DNA of 15,751 bases from Reyranella sp. (GCA_030679805.1 JAUXST010000769.1:1-15751); one strand, 5' to 3'; counted from the first letter of the stretch, positions 1 through 6,887 are shown. The notes: generated by a model not told the origin, from the letters alone. Numbers and translations: made by a program.

Positions 1-752
1 TGATCGATCTCGCGCACGAACTTGATGCGCCCGTCGGCCCGCGCAAGATGCCAGAACGTCCGCAGGAACGTCTCGAAACGCTGGCGCAGCTCGCCGCCCT
101 GGAACAGGTCGGAGACATAGTCGCCTTCCGACTCCTCGACATTGAAGCAGACGTGGTCGATGCCTTCGGAGATGTAGAACGCCAGCATCTCCTCGGGTAT
201 CTCCAGGCTGGCGCGCGACAGTACCGACAGGGTGTGGAACGGTATGTCCGCGTCGCGCAGGCGATGGATGCCGGCGATGGTCTTGTCGAACGTGCCCGCG
301 CCGCTTCTCGTCTTGCGATGGGCATCGTGCAGCTCGCGCGGACCGTCGATGCTGACGCCGATGCCGACGTTCCATTCCTTGAACAGGTCGCACCACGCGT
401 CGTCGATCAGCATGCCGTTGGTCTGGAACGAATGCTTCACCACGATCGGCCAGGGCCCATCCTTGGGACGCAGACGCTCGATGGTGGCGAACGCCTCACG
501 ATAGAAGGCGACGGGCACGGCCAGTGGCTCGCCGGCATGCCACAGCACGGTGATCTCGGGATTGGTCCAGCCCGACTGGAACAGCTCGGTGAAGAGCCTG
601 GTCACCGTCGACTGGGCGATGACGTGCTTGTTGCTGCGATCCGGGAGATAGCAGTAGGAGCAGTTGATATTACAGAACGGCGTCGGCTGGATGATCACCA
701 TCTCGACTTCAGGTCGGTCGACTGGCGCTGCCAAGGGAGCAAAGCTCTGCAC
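1..752 (-). CDS. grrM: GrrM-type radical SAM/SPASM peptide maturase, N-terminal part (runs off the left edge)
   Basis: This is a radical SAM enzyme that probably installs cross-links in the adjacent GrrA precursor. About 250 residues are visible; the C-terminal SPASM part lies outside the window. Near the N-terminus the sequence reads VIIQPTPFCNINCSYCYLPD, which holds the CxxxCxxC motif that binds the SAM-cleaving 4Fe-4S cluster. It is followed by WHAGEPL (the GGE-like SAM-binding motif) and by SFQTNGMLID and GVSIDGP, all typical of SPASM-type peptide maturases. The family is GRRM, whose characterised relatives (OscB/GrrM) form three-residue cyclophanes. The start is uncertain. GTG at 752 gives an N-terminal stretch of the kind seen in relatives, while ATG at 699-701 starts just before the VIIQPT strand. 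The gene begins only 12 bases after the grrA stop codon, so the two are almost certainly co-transcribed. Family assignment is strong; the exact product is inferred. Confidence 0.9.
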   Translation of the reverse strand, partial: MQSFAPLAAPVDRPEVEMVIIQPTPFCNINCSYCYLPDRSNKHVIAQSTVTRLFTELFQSGWTNPEITVLWHAGEPLAVPVAFYREAFATIERLRPKDGPWPIVVKHSFQTNGMLIDDAWCDLFKEWNVGIGVSIDGPRELHDAHRKTRSGAGTFDKTIAGIHRLRDADIPFHTLSVLSRASLEIPEEMLAFYISEGIDHVCFNVEESEGDYVSDLFQGGELRQRFETFLRTFWHLARADGRIKFVREID

Positions 753-764
753 GTCTTTACCGGC

Positions 765-1160
765 TTACCAGTTGTGCCAGCCGTTGCCCCAACCACCGTT
801 GTGCCAACCGCCGTTACCCCAGCCGCCATTGTGCCAGCCACCGTTGCCCCAACCGCCGTTGTGCCAGCCGCCACCCCAGCCCCAGCCGCGGTGCCAGCCG
901 TTGCCCCACCACGCGAGCTGCGTTTCCGGCTCGGCGCCGGGCGTCTCGGTACCTTCGCCCATCGGCTTCACTACCACTGACACGGAATTCCGGATGGCTT
1001 GTAGGCGCAGAGACACCGACCCCGGATCATTCGTTCCGGCGCGGTCGCCGGACGAGGTCGCCGCCATGCTGTCGGCGGAGGCAAGGCCGATGGAAAGTCC
1101 GAGGATTCCGGTCGGCAGCAACGCCGACAGAGCGCGCAATGATCGGCGATCCTGGGTCAT
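765..1160 (-). CDS. grrA: GrrA-type glycine-rich RiPP precursor
   Basis: A 131-residue precursor peptide of the rSAM-associated Gly-rich repeat family. Residues 1-30 form a hydrophobic leader (ALSALLPTGILGLSIGLASA) resembling a signal peptide. A charged middle with RLQAIR follows, and the C-terminal 50 residues consist almost only of Gly, Trp, His and Asn. There I count eight W-x-N motifs (W-G-N and W-H-N) plus one W-H-R. In the related GRRM/Xye/Fxs systems, the aromatic residue and the third residue of such triads are joined into a three-residue cyclophane, so each triad is a candidate modification site. The start at 1160 has a good Shine-Dalgarno (GGAG, six bases ahead); the frame is open further upstream but without support. 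The gene is followed at once by grrM. The function of the mature peptide is unknown; export to the envelope is inferred from the leader. Confidence 0.9.
   Translation of the reverse strand: MTQDRRSLRALSALLPTGILGLSIGLASADSMAATSSGDRAGTNDPGSVSLRLQAIRNSVSVVVKPMGEGTETPGAEPETQLAWWGNGWHRGWGWGGGWHNGGWGNGGWHNGGWGNGGWHNGGWGNGWHNW
783..872 (-). repeat. Three tandem 30-bp units coding for GGWHNGGWGN in grrA
   Basis: The core region of grrA holds three consecutive 30-bp units (843-872, 813-842 and 783-812 in reading order), each coding for GGWHNGGWGN, followed by GWHNW at the stop. The units differ from one another at 2 to 6 positions. Every difference falls on a third codon position and is silent. Confidence 0.9.
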
Positions 1161-1215
1161 TTCATCTCCGGTCGAATTCTGGTCGGCGACGCGCGGCGGC
1201 GGGGTCTCCGCCATC

Positions 1216-1245
1216 ACGATAGTCGGACTTGGCGGCGGCTGACAA
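1216..1245 (-). promoter_or_regulatory. Possible sigma-70-type promoter for grrA-grrM
   Basis: On the minus strand, TTGTCA (1240-1245; five of six bases match TTGACA) lies 18 bases ahead of TATCGT (1216-1221; four of six match TATAAT). This would place a transcript start about 50 bases before the grrA start codon. It is a sequence match only. Read-through from the transglutaminase gene is an alternative. Confidence 0.3.
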
Positions 1246-1269
1246 ACGAAAACTGGCTGCCGCGCCCCT

Positions 1270-2163
1270 TCAGCTTCCCCTGCTCTGCAGGGGAGCGGTC
1301 CGCGGCAGCACGCTCACCTCGACCCACATGCCGCGAAACGAATCCGTCATGCCGACGAAGCTTCCAGTCACCGGCGTCGCCTGGCCGATGTCGCGCGCGA
1401 CCGCTACGGGAATCAGGTTGTGGCCGCCGACGCTGCGGTTGGTCGGATCGAAGGTGATCCAGCCGGCGCCCGGCACGTAGACTTCGGCCCAGGCATGGGT
1501 CGACCCTGCATCGTCCGATCCCACGAAATCGCGGTCGGGATTGTAAAGATAGCCGGAGATGATCCGCGCGCCGAAGCCCAGCGTCCGCACGGCCTCGACG
1601 AACAGGACGGCGAAATCTCGGCACGAGCCCCAGCCGCGATCGAGCGTCTCGAGCGGCGCCTGCGTGCCCTCGACCTCGCGGCTCTGGTAGCGGATTCGCT
1701 CGGCCACGCCGACGCTCATGTCTTTCAGCAGCGACAGGGTGTCGGTGGGATTGCTGCGCACGAAGGCGACCGCCCACGTCTTCAGGCGGCCATCAGGATC
1801 GTCATACTGCGGCAGCGCGAGCGCGCCGAGATCGGTCCACTCGTCGTCGGAATAGCGGAAGGGATAGTGGATCGCCGAACCGGCAATATCGAACACCGGC
1901 CACGGGTCGCCACCGAGTTGCAGATGGGCTGCGCTGTCGATCACCAGCCGGTCTGTCATGGCCGCGAAACTCGCCGTCGCGATGGCATTGCCGAAGACAT
2001 CGTAGGCCCAGCTCACGGTGGCCGCCGGCGTCACCGCGACGTCGCTCGATATCAGCCGCAGATCGCGGCTCTCGCGCGGCCGCAGCATCAGCCGGTGCGG
2101 CCCCAGGCTGACGGGCTGGTGGTAGAGGTATGTCGTTCTGTGGCGAATGGTGAGCGCGATCAT
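1270..2163 (-). CDS. Transglutaminase-like cysteine protease family protein
   Basis: A 297-residue protein with the bacterial transglutaminase-like N-terminal domain (starting MIALTIRHRTTYLY, about residues 1-85) and a C-terminal transglutaminase-like core. The catalytic triad is visible: Cys181 in RGWGSCRDFAVLF, His223 in STHAWAEVYVPG and Asp239 in WITFDPTN. Proteins of this type are usually soluble and are thought to cleave or cross-link peptides; substrates are mostly unknown. The start at 2163 follows a strong GGAGGGG Shine-Dalgarno and matches the family N-terminus. An in-frame upstream ATG at 2295 would run through the neighbouring promoter region and is not preferred. The gene ends 109 bases before grrA on the same strand, so an operon is possible but not proven. 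It is divergent from the small gene at 2246. Confidence 0.9.
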   Translation of the reverse strand: MIALTIRHRTTYLYHQPVSLGPHRLMLRPRESRDLRLISSDVAVTPAATVSWAYDVFGNAIATASFAAMTDRLVIDSAAHLQLGGDPWPVFDIAGSAIHYPFRYSDDEWTDLGALALPQYDDPDGRLKTWAVAFVRSNPTDTLSLLKDMSVGVAERIRYQSREVEGTQAPLETLDRGWGSCRDFAVLFVEAVRTLGFGARIISGYLYNPDRDFVGSDDAGSTHAWAEVYVPGAGWITFDPTNRSVGGHNLIPVAVARDIGQATPVTGSFVGMTDSFRGMWVEVSVLPRTAPLQSRGS

Positions 2164-2245
2164 CGGCCCCTCCAGGGCATCCTTGTATTGGCTGCAGCAC
2201 CGGACCATGTGCATCAGGCCGGCCGCGACGACCGGGGAGCAGATC

Positions 2246-2506
2246 ATGCCCATCCGAACGACCGAGACGACGGTCACTTTCCGTCGCCCCTTCACCCTGG
2301 CCGCCCTCGACGATCTCCAGCCGGCGGGAACCTACCGCCTCACGATCGACGAGGAGGAAATTGCCGGCCTGTCGTTCGCTGCCTTCCAGCGCACGTCGAC
2401 AATCCTACATCTTCCGGCGGTCTCGGTCTCCGCACGCCTGAGCGAGGCCGTGCCGGTGGACGCCGCCGAACTCGCGTCGGCACTCGAGGCCGACGGTCGG
2501 ATCTGA
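2246..2506 (+). CDS. Small hypothetical protein
   Basis: An 86-residue soluble protein starting MPIRTTETTVTFRRPFTLAALD. The pattern of an F-R-x-P-F strand, then LQPAGTYRLTIDEEEIAGLSF, then a C-terminal Ala/Glu-rich helix resembles short uncharacterised proteins that I recall as common in alphaproteobacteria; no function is known to me. The start at 2246 has GGGGAG about eight bases ahead. It is transcribed divergently from the transglutaminase gene, with 82 bases between the start codons. No signal peptide, membrane segment or metal-binding motif is visible. Confidence 0.7.
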   Translation: MPIRTTETTVTFRRPFTLAALDDLQPAGTYRLTIDEEEIAGLSFAAFQRTSTILHLPAVSVSARLSEAVPVDAAELASALEADGRI

Positions 2507-2542
2507 ATCATCGGATCTCAATCAGGGGCCCAGACATGCAAA

Positions 2543-2568
2543 GGCCCCGCACTGCGAGGCGCGGGGCC
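2543..2568 (-). terminator. GC-rich hairpin, probable terminator
   Basis: GGCCCCGC (2543-2550) and GCGGGGCC (2561-2568) form a perfect 8-bp stem with a 10-base loop. Read on the minus strand the stem is followed by TTTGC, a short T-run, which suits a terminator downstream of the cold-shock gene. It also lies 36 bases after the plus-strand gene ending at 2506 and may serve both, although no T-run is present on that side. Confidence 0.5.
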
Positions 2569-2722
2569 ACCGGATGTCGCGCCTGAGCGCGCCATCCGTC
2601 GGGCTAAATCGCACTGTCTTCTCCAGCGTCCGCTCGCCGGTACATCCATGGTCGGGCGGAGCGAAGAAGCAACGGCGCGATCAGCCGCTTTTTGTTAGCT
2701 GACCGAAATCAGCTGGGCAAAA

Positions 2723-2935
2723 TCAGCCGACGGCCTTGAGGTTGTCGGCCGACATCTTGCCGCTGCGGCGGTCGGCGACGAGTTCGTACTCGACCTTCTG
2801 GCCTTCGTTGAGGCTGCCGAGTCCGGCGCGCTCGACGGCGCTGATGTGCACGAAGGCATCGCTGCCGCCGTTATCGGGCTGGATGAAACCAAAGCCCTTT
2901 TGAATATTGAACCACTTCACGGTTCCCGTAGCCAT
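2723..2935 (-). CDS. cspA: Cold-shock protein, CspA family
   Basis: A 70-residue single cold-shock domain (OB fold) that binds single-stranded RNA and DNA. Both RNA-binding motifs are present: RNP1-like KGFGFIQP (residues 13-20) and RNP2-like DAFVHIS (about 26-32). It starts MATGTVKWFN, the family hallmark, so the start at 2935 is secure; AAGGG lies a few bases upstream. Length is normal for the family. The AT-richer region upstream (to about 3010) probably contains a long 5' leader, as usual for csp genes. It includes a small hairpin with arms CCCGC/GCGGG at 2969-2973 and 2982-2986. The number indicating which paralogue this is cannot be determined. Confidence 0.95.
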   Translation of the reverse strand: MATGTVKWFNIQKGFGFIQPDNGGSDAFVHISAVERAGLGSLNEGQKVEYELVADRRSGKMSADNLKAVG

Positions 2936-3246
2936 GGGAGAACCCTTTCACAAACGTAGATATGCTTACCCGCAAATATGCGCGGGCCGTCGAAGTCGCA
3001 TTTATTTCGGGATTGAGTTGGGTGGCGTAGCGCCGACCTGAGGTCGGGGCATGGCCAAATCATCTTTCCGTGTATCGACGCTACGCATATGGGCGCTTGG
3101 ACCGGGCTTTGCAAGGACGATCGCCGTCCGCCCAATGCAATAATATGGGCCGGAGATGGGCCCGCTGGCCTTGCGCCGGGCCGTCCCCGCCCTCATTTGC
3201 TCAGTAATATCGACATTGTGAGGTCCTCACGACCCGGAAGGCCCAG
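2936..3246. other. Intergenic region between cspA and the desaturase
   Basis: No convincing gene was found in these 311 bases. Short open frames on the minus strand lack a ribosome-binding site and coding character. The part near cspA is AT-richer and is likely its 5' leader. A 15-bp dyad lies at 3033-3047. No clear sigma-70 promoter with correct spacing was found for the desaturase. Confidence 0.5.
3033..3047. repeat. Perfect 15-bp dyad in the cspA-desaturase intergenic region
   Basis: CCGACCT-G-AGGTCGG is a perfect inverted repeat with a one-base centre. The spacing is too short for an RNA hairpin loop without opening inner pairs, so a protein-binding site is more likely than a terminator. 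It lies 97 bases upstream of the cspA start and about 200 bases upstream of the desaturase start. Confidence 0.4.
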
Positions 3247-4281
3247 ATGGGCAGCGGACGGGACTCTTCTTCTTCTGATGCGGCGCTTCGGCGAGCGGCG
3301 GCGGCCTTTGCCCGGCCCACGGCCTGGCGCAGCGCCGTCCAGCTTCTGACCTCGTTCGGGCCATTTTTCGTCGGTTGCGCGGCAATGTATGCGGTCTTTC
3401 CGCTCTCCCCGCTCCTGACCCTGGGCCTCAGCCTGCCCACCGGGGCCCTGCTGGTGCGGATTTTCATCGTCCAGCACGACTGCGGTCACGGTTCCTTCTT
3501 CGCCTCGCCTGCCGCCAATGCAGCGACCGGCCGGCTGTGCAGCCTGATCACCTTCACGCCTTACGCCAACTGGGCCCGCCAGCACGCGGCCCATCATGCC
3601 AACTGGAACAACCTCGACCGCCAGAGCGCCGGCAGCGACATCTATTCGGCCTGCCTGACGGTGCGCGAATACCTGGCGCTGACGCCAGGACGCCGCTTCC
3701 TCTACCGCCTGCCGCGCCATCCGCTGATCGCCAATATCCTGCTGCCGCCGCTCGTCTTCATGCTGCTCTACCGCGTGCCCTTCGACACGCCGCGCGACTG
3801 GGCGCGCGAGCGCCGGTCCGTCTATCTCACCAATGCCGCCCTCACTGTCCTGTTCGGTGCACTCGTGGCCCTGCTCGGCTGGCGCGAGGTGCTGCTGGTC
3901 CATCTTCCGATCATGGTCGTGGCCTCTATCCTGGGAGTCTGGCTTTTTTCGTTGCAACACCGCTTCGAGACCTCGCGCTGGCTCAATCACGGCGACTGGA
4001 GCTTCGTCGAGGCGGCGCTCGAGGGCTCGTCGTACTTCCGTCTGCCTCGGGCGTTGCACTGGCTCACCGGCAACATCGGCTTCCACCATGTCCATCACCT
4101 GAATCCCAGGGTGCCCAACTACCGGCTGCGCGCCTGCCACGAAGCAGTCCAGGCGCTGCACCCCGTGCGGGCACTCACTTTCCGGGGCGGCCTTCGCGCG
4201 CCTCGCCTCACTTTGTGGGACGATGACCGCGGCCGGCTCGTGCGCTTCGCCGACGTGGCTACCCAATGGGGGGCTGCCTGA
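3247..4281 (+). CDS. Membrane fatty acid desaturase (omega-6/delta-12-like family)
   Basis: A 344-residue integral membrane di-iron desaturase that introduces double bonds into acyl chains of lipids. All three histidine boxes are present: HDCGH (77-81), HAAHH (113-117) and HHVHH (280-284, followed by LNPRVPNYRL). Hydrophobic segments lie at about 35-75, 160-175, 195-215 and 217-238, giving the usual arrangement with the boxes facing the cytoplasm. The GFHHVHHLNPRVPNY motif is typical of the delta-12/omega-6 group, but a carotenoid or other lipid substrate cannot be excluded. The start at 3247 has GGAAGG seven bases upstream. It stands alone; the linkage to cspA next door is suggestive of temperature adaptation but is only inference. 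Confidence 0.9.
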   Translation: MGSGRDSSSSDAALRRAAAAFARPTAWRSAVQLLTSFGPFFVGCAAMYAVFPLSPLLTLGLSLPTGALLVRIFIVQHDCGHGSFFASPAANAATGRLCSLITFTPYANWARQHAAHHANWNNLDRQSAGSDIYSACLTVREYLALTPGRRFLYRLPRHPLIANILLPPLVFMLLYRVPFDTPRDWARERRSVYLTNAALTVLFGALVALLGWREVLLVHLPIMVVASILGVWLFSLQHRFETSRWLNHGDWSFVEAALEGSSYFRLPRALHWLTGNIGFHHVHHLNPRVPNYRLRACHEAVQALHPVRALTFRGGLRAPRLTLWDDDRGRLVRFADVATQWGAA

Positions 4282-4335
4282 TTAAGGCAGCGTGTTCAAT
4301 TGGACGCGCCTGCGGCAGAGGTGTACGGCTAAAAC

Positions 4336-4369
4336 ACCATCGCCCACCAAGCCAGCGGCTTGCGATGGT
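4336..4369. repeat. Strong two-part stem-loop after the desaturase
   Basis: ACCATCGC (4336-4343) pairs with GCGATGGT (4362-4369), and inside it AAGCC (4349-4353) pairs with GGCTT (4357-4361) around an AGC loop. CCACC bulges on one side. On the minus strand the structure is followed by GTTTTAG, and on the plus strand by no T-run. It lies 54 bases after the desaturase stop. It could stabilise or end that transcript, or belong to a small RNA; the region 4282-4542 holds no convincing gene. Confidence 0.45.
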
Positions 4370-4542
4370 CGAGAGATGCGAGCGCTCCCGCCTTAGATGC
4401 GACGTGCACCGGCGAAAGACGGGCTCGTATCGCCCACCTTGTTTCCCGATCCTCCTGATCGTCCCGATCCTGCTGAACGACGGCGACGCGCTCCCGCGAA
4501 CGCCGACCTAGAGGCCACTCGACGGCCCCGAAAGGACTTCTC

Positions 4543-4905
4543 ATGAAGCTACCTGAAAACACCAATGCTTACGTATGGGGTGCCGCGATCGGCGCCATTG
4601 CGGTCGCCATCGTCGGCTTCAGCTGGGGCGGCTGGGTGACCGGCGGCACATCGATGAAGAACGTCGCCGCCGCCGCCAGCGACGCCAAGGTCGCAGCCCT
4701 TGCGCCGATCTGCGCCGAGCGCTTCCGCGCCCAGGGCGATTCGGCGGTCAAGATCGCCGAACTCGCCAAGTCGAGTTCCTGGGATCGCGGCAACGTCGTC
4801 GAGAAGAGCGGCTTCGCCACCATGCCGGGCAGCAAGACGTCCGATTCGGACGTCGCGCGCGCCTGCGCCGAGATCCTGGCGAACCCGCCGACTCCGAAGA
4901 CCTGA
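4543..4905 (+). CDS. Membrane-anchored small protein of unknown function
   Basis: A 120-residue protein with one N-terminal membrane segment (AYVWGAAIGAIAVAIVGFSWGGWV, about residues 9-32) and a hydrophilic remainder probably located in the periplasm. The middle contains PICAERF (Cys56-57 region) and a second cysteine in ARACAEIL near the C-terminus; these two could form a disulphide. Ala-rich helices dominate. AAAGGA lies nine bases before the ATG. I do not recognise a named family. It stands alone and converges with the peptidase gene at 5047. Confidence 0.75.
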   Translation: MKLPENTNAYVWGAAIGAIAVAIVGFSWGGWVTGGTSMKNVAAAASDAKVAALAPICAERFRAQGDSAVKIAELAKSSSWDRGNVVEKSGFATMPGSKTSDSDVARACAEILANPPTPKT

Positions 4906-4914
4906 GCTTTACGT

Positions 4915-4968
4915 CTCGCCCCTCCTCCGTGCCATAAAGTCGACGCTCTAAGATTGGCACGGGGCGAG
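4915..4968. terminator. Bulged stem-loop between convergent genes
   Basis: CTCGCCCC (4915-4922) pairs with GGGGCGAG (4961-4968), and GTGCCA (4929-4934) pairs with TGGCAC (4955-4960). TCCTCC is a bulge on one arm and a 20-base loop closes the structure. It starts 9 bases after the stop of the gene ending at 4905 and is placed between two convergent genes, so a transcript-end function is plausible. There is no T-run on either strand, so classic rho-independent termination is not shown. Confidence 0.35.
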
Positions 4969-5046
4969 GGAACGAGGCATGAGCCACACCTTGTGCTGGC
5001 ACCGGAGGAGACGTTCGCGCTCCAGGCGGCCCTCAAAGCAGAAAGA

Positions 5047-6276
5047 TCAGCGGCTGACCGACGTCGCTGCTTTCTCCGCGGCCGTCTCGCGGTCGCGTTC
5101 AGCCACGGCCTGCGTCACCTGCTTGCGTAGCCGGTCGAGGTCGGGGCCGCGCAGCACGCCGCGCTTGGTTTCCGGATGGTTGATCGGGTTGACCGGCTTG
5201 CCGTCGCTCAACAGTTCGAAATGCAGATGCGCGCCGGTCGAGCGGCCGGTGCTGCCGACGAAGCCGATGAGGTCGCCGCGCGACACCACCGTGCCCGTCT
5301 CGATGCCCGGCGCGAAGCCCGCGAGATGGCCGTACACCGTGGCTATCTTGCCGGCATGGTCGATGCGGATCCAGTTGCCGTAGCGGCCGTTGGGCCCGGC
5401 GCCGACCACGATGCCGTCGGCGGCGGCATGGACCGGCGTGCCGGCCGGCGCCACCAAATCGACGCCCTCGTGCATGAACAGCGAGCGTGGCGAGCGCGCG
5501 CTCTGCTGCCAGTTGCCGTAGGACGCCGTTCCCGGCGGGCGGCCGTAGGTCGTCGACGTCGGCGGCCTGGCTTTGCCGGCGTTGGACGACAGTCCCGCCG
5601 TTGCCCAGAACGGCGTCTCGCCGGTGATGGTGCCCGGCTTCAACCCGGGCGGTAACGTCGGCTGCGCGCGCAGCGGCCCGCCCATCGCCCCCGACTTGCC
5701 GGCGGTCGGTGGTGGCGGCGGCTGGTCGAATGGATCGGCGCGCAGGCCGAATCCCGACGAGATCGACACGACTTCGAGCGGCAGATTGATCGACGGCGGC
5801 GTCGCCGCCTGCCCATTGGCCAGCCAGAAGCGCTCGACCTTGTCGCGCGTGCGGAAGCGATGGATGGCGACGGTGCCCTTGGCCGTCTTGAGTTCGGCCC
5901 ACAGCACGCGGCCAGTCCCGATCGGCGCGCCCGAAGAGGTGAAGGCCTGCTCATAGCGGACATGGAAATGGTCACCATCGCGGACGTCGCGTCCGAGATC
6001 GATCGAGGTGGCGAAGGCCCGCAGCGCCTCCAGCATCGCCGACGCCGGCACGCCCGCCGCCGCGGTCGAGGCCTCGAGCGAGCCTGCAACGCGGCCGCCA
6101 ACGGCAATCTGGCGCGTGAACGGCAGAACAGCTTGCAGCCACGCAGCCTCGTCGTCGCCCAGCAGCCGCTCTTCCGCGGCACGGGCGCCAGCGATACGCG
6201 TGTCGTCGGCGATGGCCGCAGCCGCCGGGCCGAGCAACACCCCGGCCAGCGCCACGACAAGCGATGGTCTGTTCAT
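5047..6276 (-). CDS. M23 family murein endopeptidase, ShyA/Csd3-like
   Basis: A 409-residue secreted peptidoglycan hydrolase that cleaves peptide cross-links. Residues 1-24 are a signal peptide ending at about ADD. Residues about 55-165 resemble the substrate-occluding domain of ShyA/Csd3-type peptidases (GSLEAST... DLGRDVRDGDHFHVRYE ... WLANGQAATPP). The C-terminal LytM domain starts at SISSGFGLRADPF (about 171-183). Zinc ligands are visible at His269 and Asp273 (MHEGVDLVAP) and His352 (GAHLHFEL), with His317 in YGHLAG and His350 completing the site. Between the first LytM strand and the HxxxD motif there is an unusual 84-residue Pro/Gly/Ser-rich insertion (about 184-267), where relatives have about 10 residues. 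The start at 6276 is chosen for the signal peptide; the ribosome-binding site is weak, and the frame is open far upstream without support. Confidence 0.92.
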   Translation of the reverse strand: MNRPSLVVALAGVLLGPAAAAIADDTRIAGARAAEERLLGDDEAAWLQAVLPFTRQIAVGGRVAGSLEASTAAAGVPASAMLEALRAFATSIDLGRDVRDGDHFHVRYEQAFTSSGAPIGTGRVLWAELKTAKGTVAIHRFRTRDKVERFWLANGQAATPPSINLPLEVVSISSGFGLRADPFDQPPPPPTAGKSGAMGGPLRAQPTLPPGLKPGTITGETPFWATAGLSSNAGKARPPTSTTYGRPPGTASYGNWQQSARSPRSLFMHEGVDLVAPAGTPVHAAADGIVVGAGPNGRYGNWIRIDHAGKIATVYGHLAGFAPGIETGTVVSRGDLIGFVGSTGRSTGAHLHFELLSDGKPVNPINHPETKRGVLRGPDLDRLRKQVTQAVAERDRETAAEKAATSVSR

Positions 6277-6371
6277 GGTTGAGAGTTTACCGCAGGTGCG
6301 AGGGCCGCCGCCATGCCTGTATCTGCCTTGAAAAAGACCCGATTGGACAAGGTTTTCTGGGAGCGTCGCCC

Positions 6372-6887
6372 CTACTTCGCAGGCTTCCACATCTTCACCC
6401 GCCGTTCGGCCTCGCCGATTTGCGCAGGAGTCATGCGTTTGGCGAGCGTCGCCTTGTCCTTGATCGCCTGGTCGAGGCGATCCTGATTCTTCGCCGTGTA
6501 GCGCGTAATCGCCAGCGTCAGCCACTTGTAGGCCTCGACGTCGTCGCGCGGCGGTATGCCCTCGCCGAACGCCAACATGAAACCGATGTCGTTCTGTGCC
6601 CGGGCGTAGCCCTTGTTGGCGGCGAGCAGGTAGAGCCGCGCCGCCTCCTTGTGGTCGCGCCGCACACCGTCGCCGCTCCAGTACATCGCGCCCAGCAGCG
6701 TCTCGGCCTCGGGATCGCCCTTGTTCGCCCAGACTTTCCAGATCCGCACCGCCGTCGCCATGTCCTTGCGCTCGTAGGCGCCGGCGGCGACGCGCATGTC
6801 GGCCTCGAGGGTTTGCGCCGAAACGGAGCCGAGAGCGGCACCGAAGAAGAGCGTCGCGGCGATCGCCAGCAGCTTGAAAATGTTCAT
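6372..6887 (-). CDS. Secreted Sel1-repeat (TPR-like) protein
   Basis: A 171-residue protein with a clear signal peptide (MNIFKLLAIAATLFFGAALGSVSA, cleavage after about residue 24) and two to three Sel1-like repeats. The best are DPEAETLLGAMYWSGDGVRRD and ARAQNDIGFMLAFGEGIPPRD, each followed by an A-x-x-x-Y/W-L helix. Such repeats form helical scaffolds for protein contacts in the periplasm; the partner is unknown. The start has AGGATGG upstream. It lies 95 bases upstream of the peptidase gene on the same strand and may be transcribed with it, which would suit a helper of cell-wall remodelling (inference). The divergent antiporter gene starts 48 bases away. Confidence 0.88.
   Translation of the reverse strand: MNIFKLLAIAATLFFGAALGSVSAQTLEADMRVAAGAYERKDMATAVRIWKVWANKGDPEAETLLGAMYWSGDGVRRDHKEAARLYLLAANKGYARAQNDIGFMLAFGEGIPPRDDVEAYKWLTLAITRYTAKNQDRLDQAIKDKATLAKRMTPAQIGEAERRVKMWKPAK

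Noticed and set aside
783..872. CRISPR-like or minisatellite repeat
   Set aside because: The units are contiguous with no spacers and lie inside a coding sequence, with differences only at silent codon positions.
48..980. Long plus-strand open frame of 310 codons ending in a Val/Ala/Pro-rich repeat
   Set aside because: It lies opposite grrM and grrA; its repeat is the antisense of the GrrA glycine-rich repeat. The minus-strand translation has clear radical SAM motifs.
3193..4266. Minus-strand open frame of 357 codons opposite the desaturase
   Set aside because: The plus strand contains all three histidine boxes and an RBS; the minus translation is low-complexity Gly/Arg/Glu/Gln-rich.
4955..4971. 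Sigma-54 promoter (TGGCAC box)
   Set aside because: The GC expected at the -12 element is GG here, and the TGGCAC is part of a hairpin stem.
4979..5383. Plus-strand open frame of 134 codons after a GAGG motif
   Set aside because: Arg/Ser-rich translation antisense to the conserved LytM end of the peptidase; no coding character.
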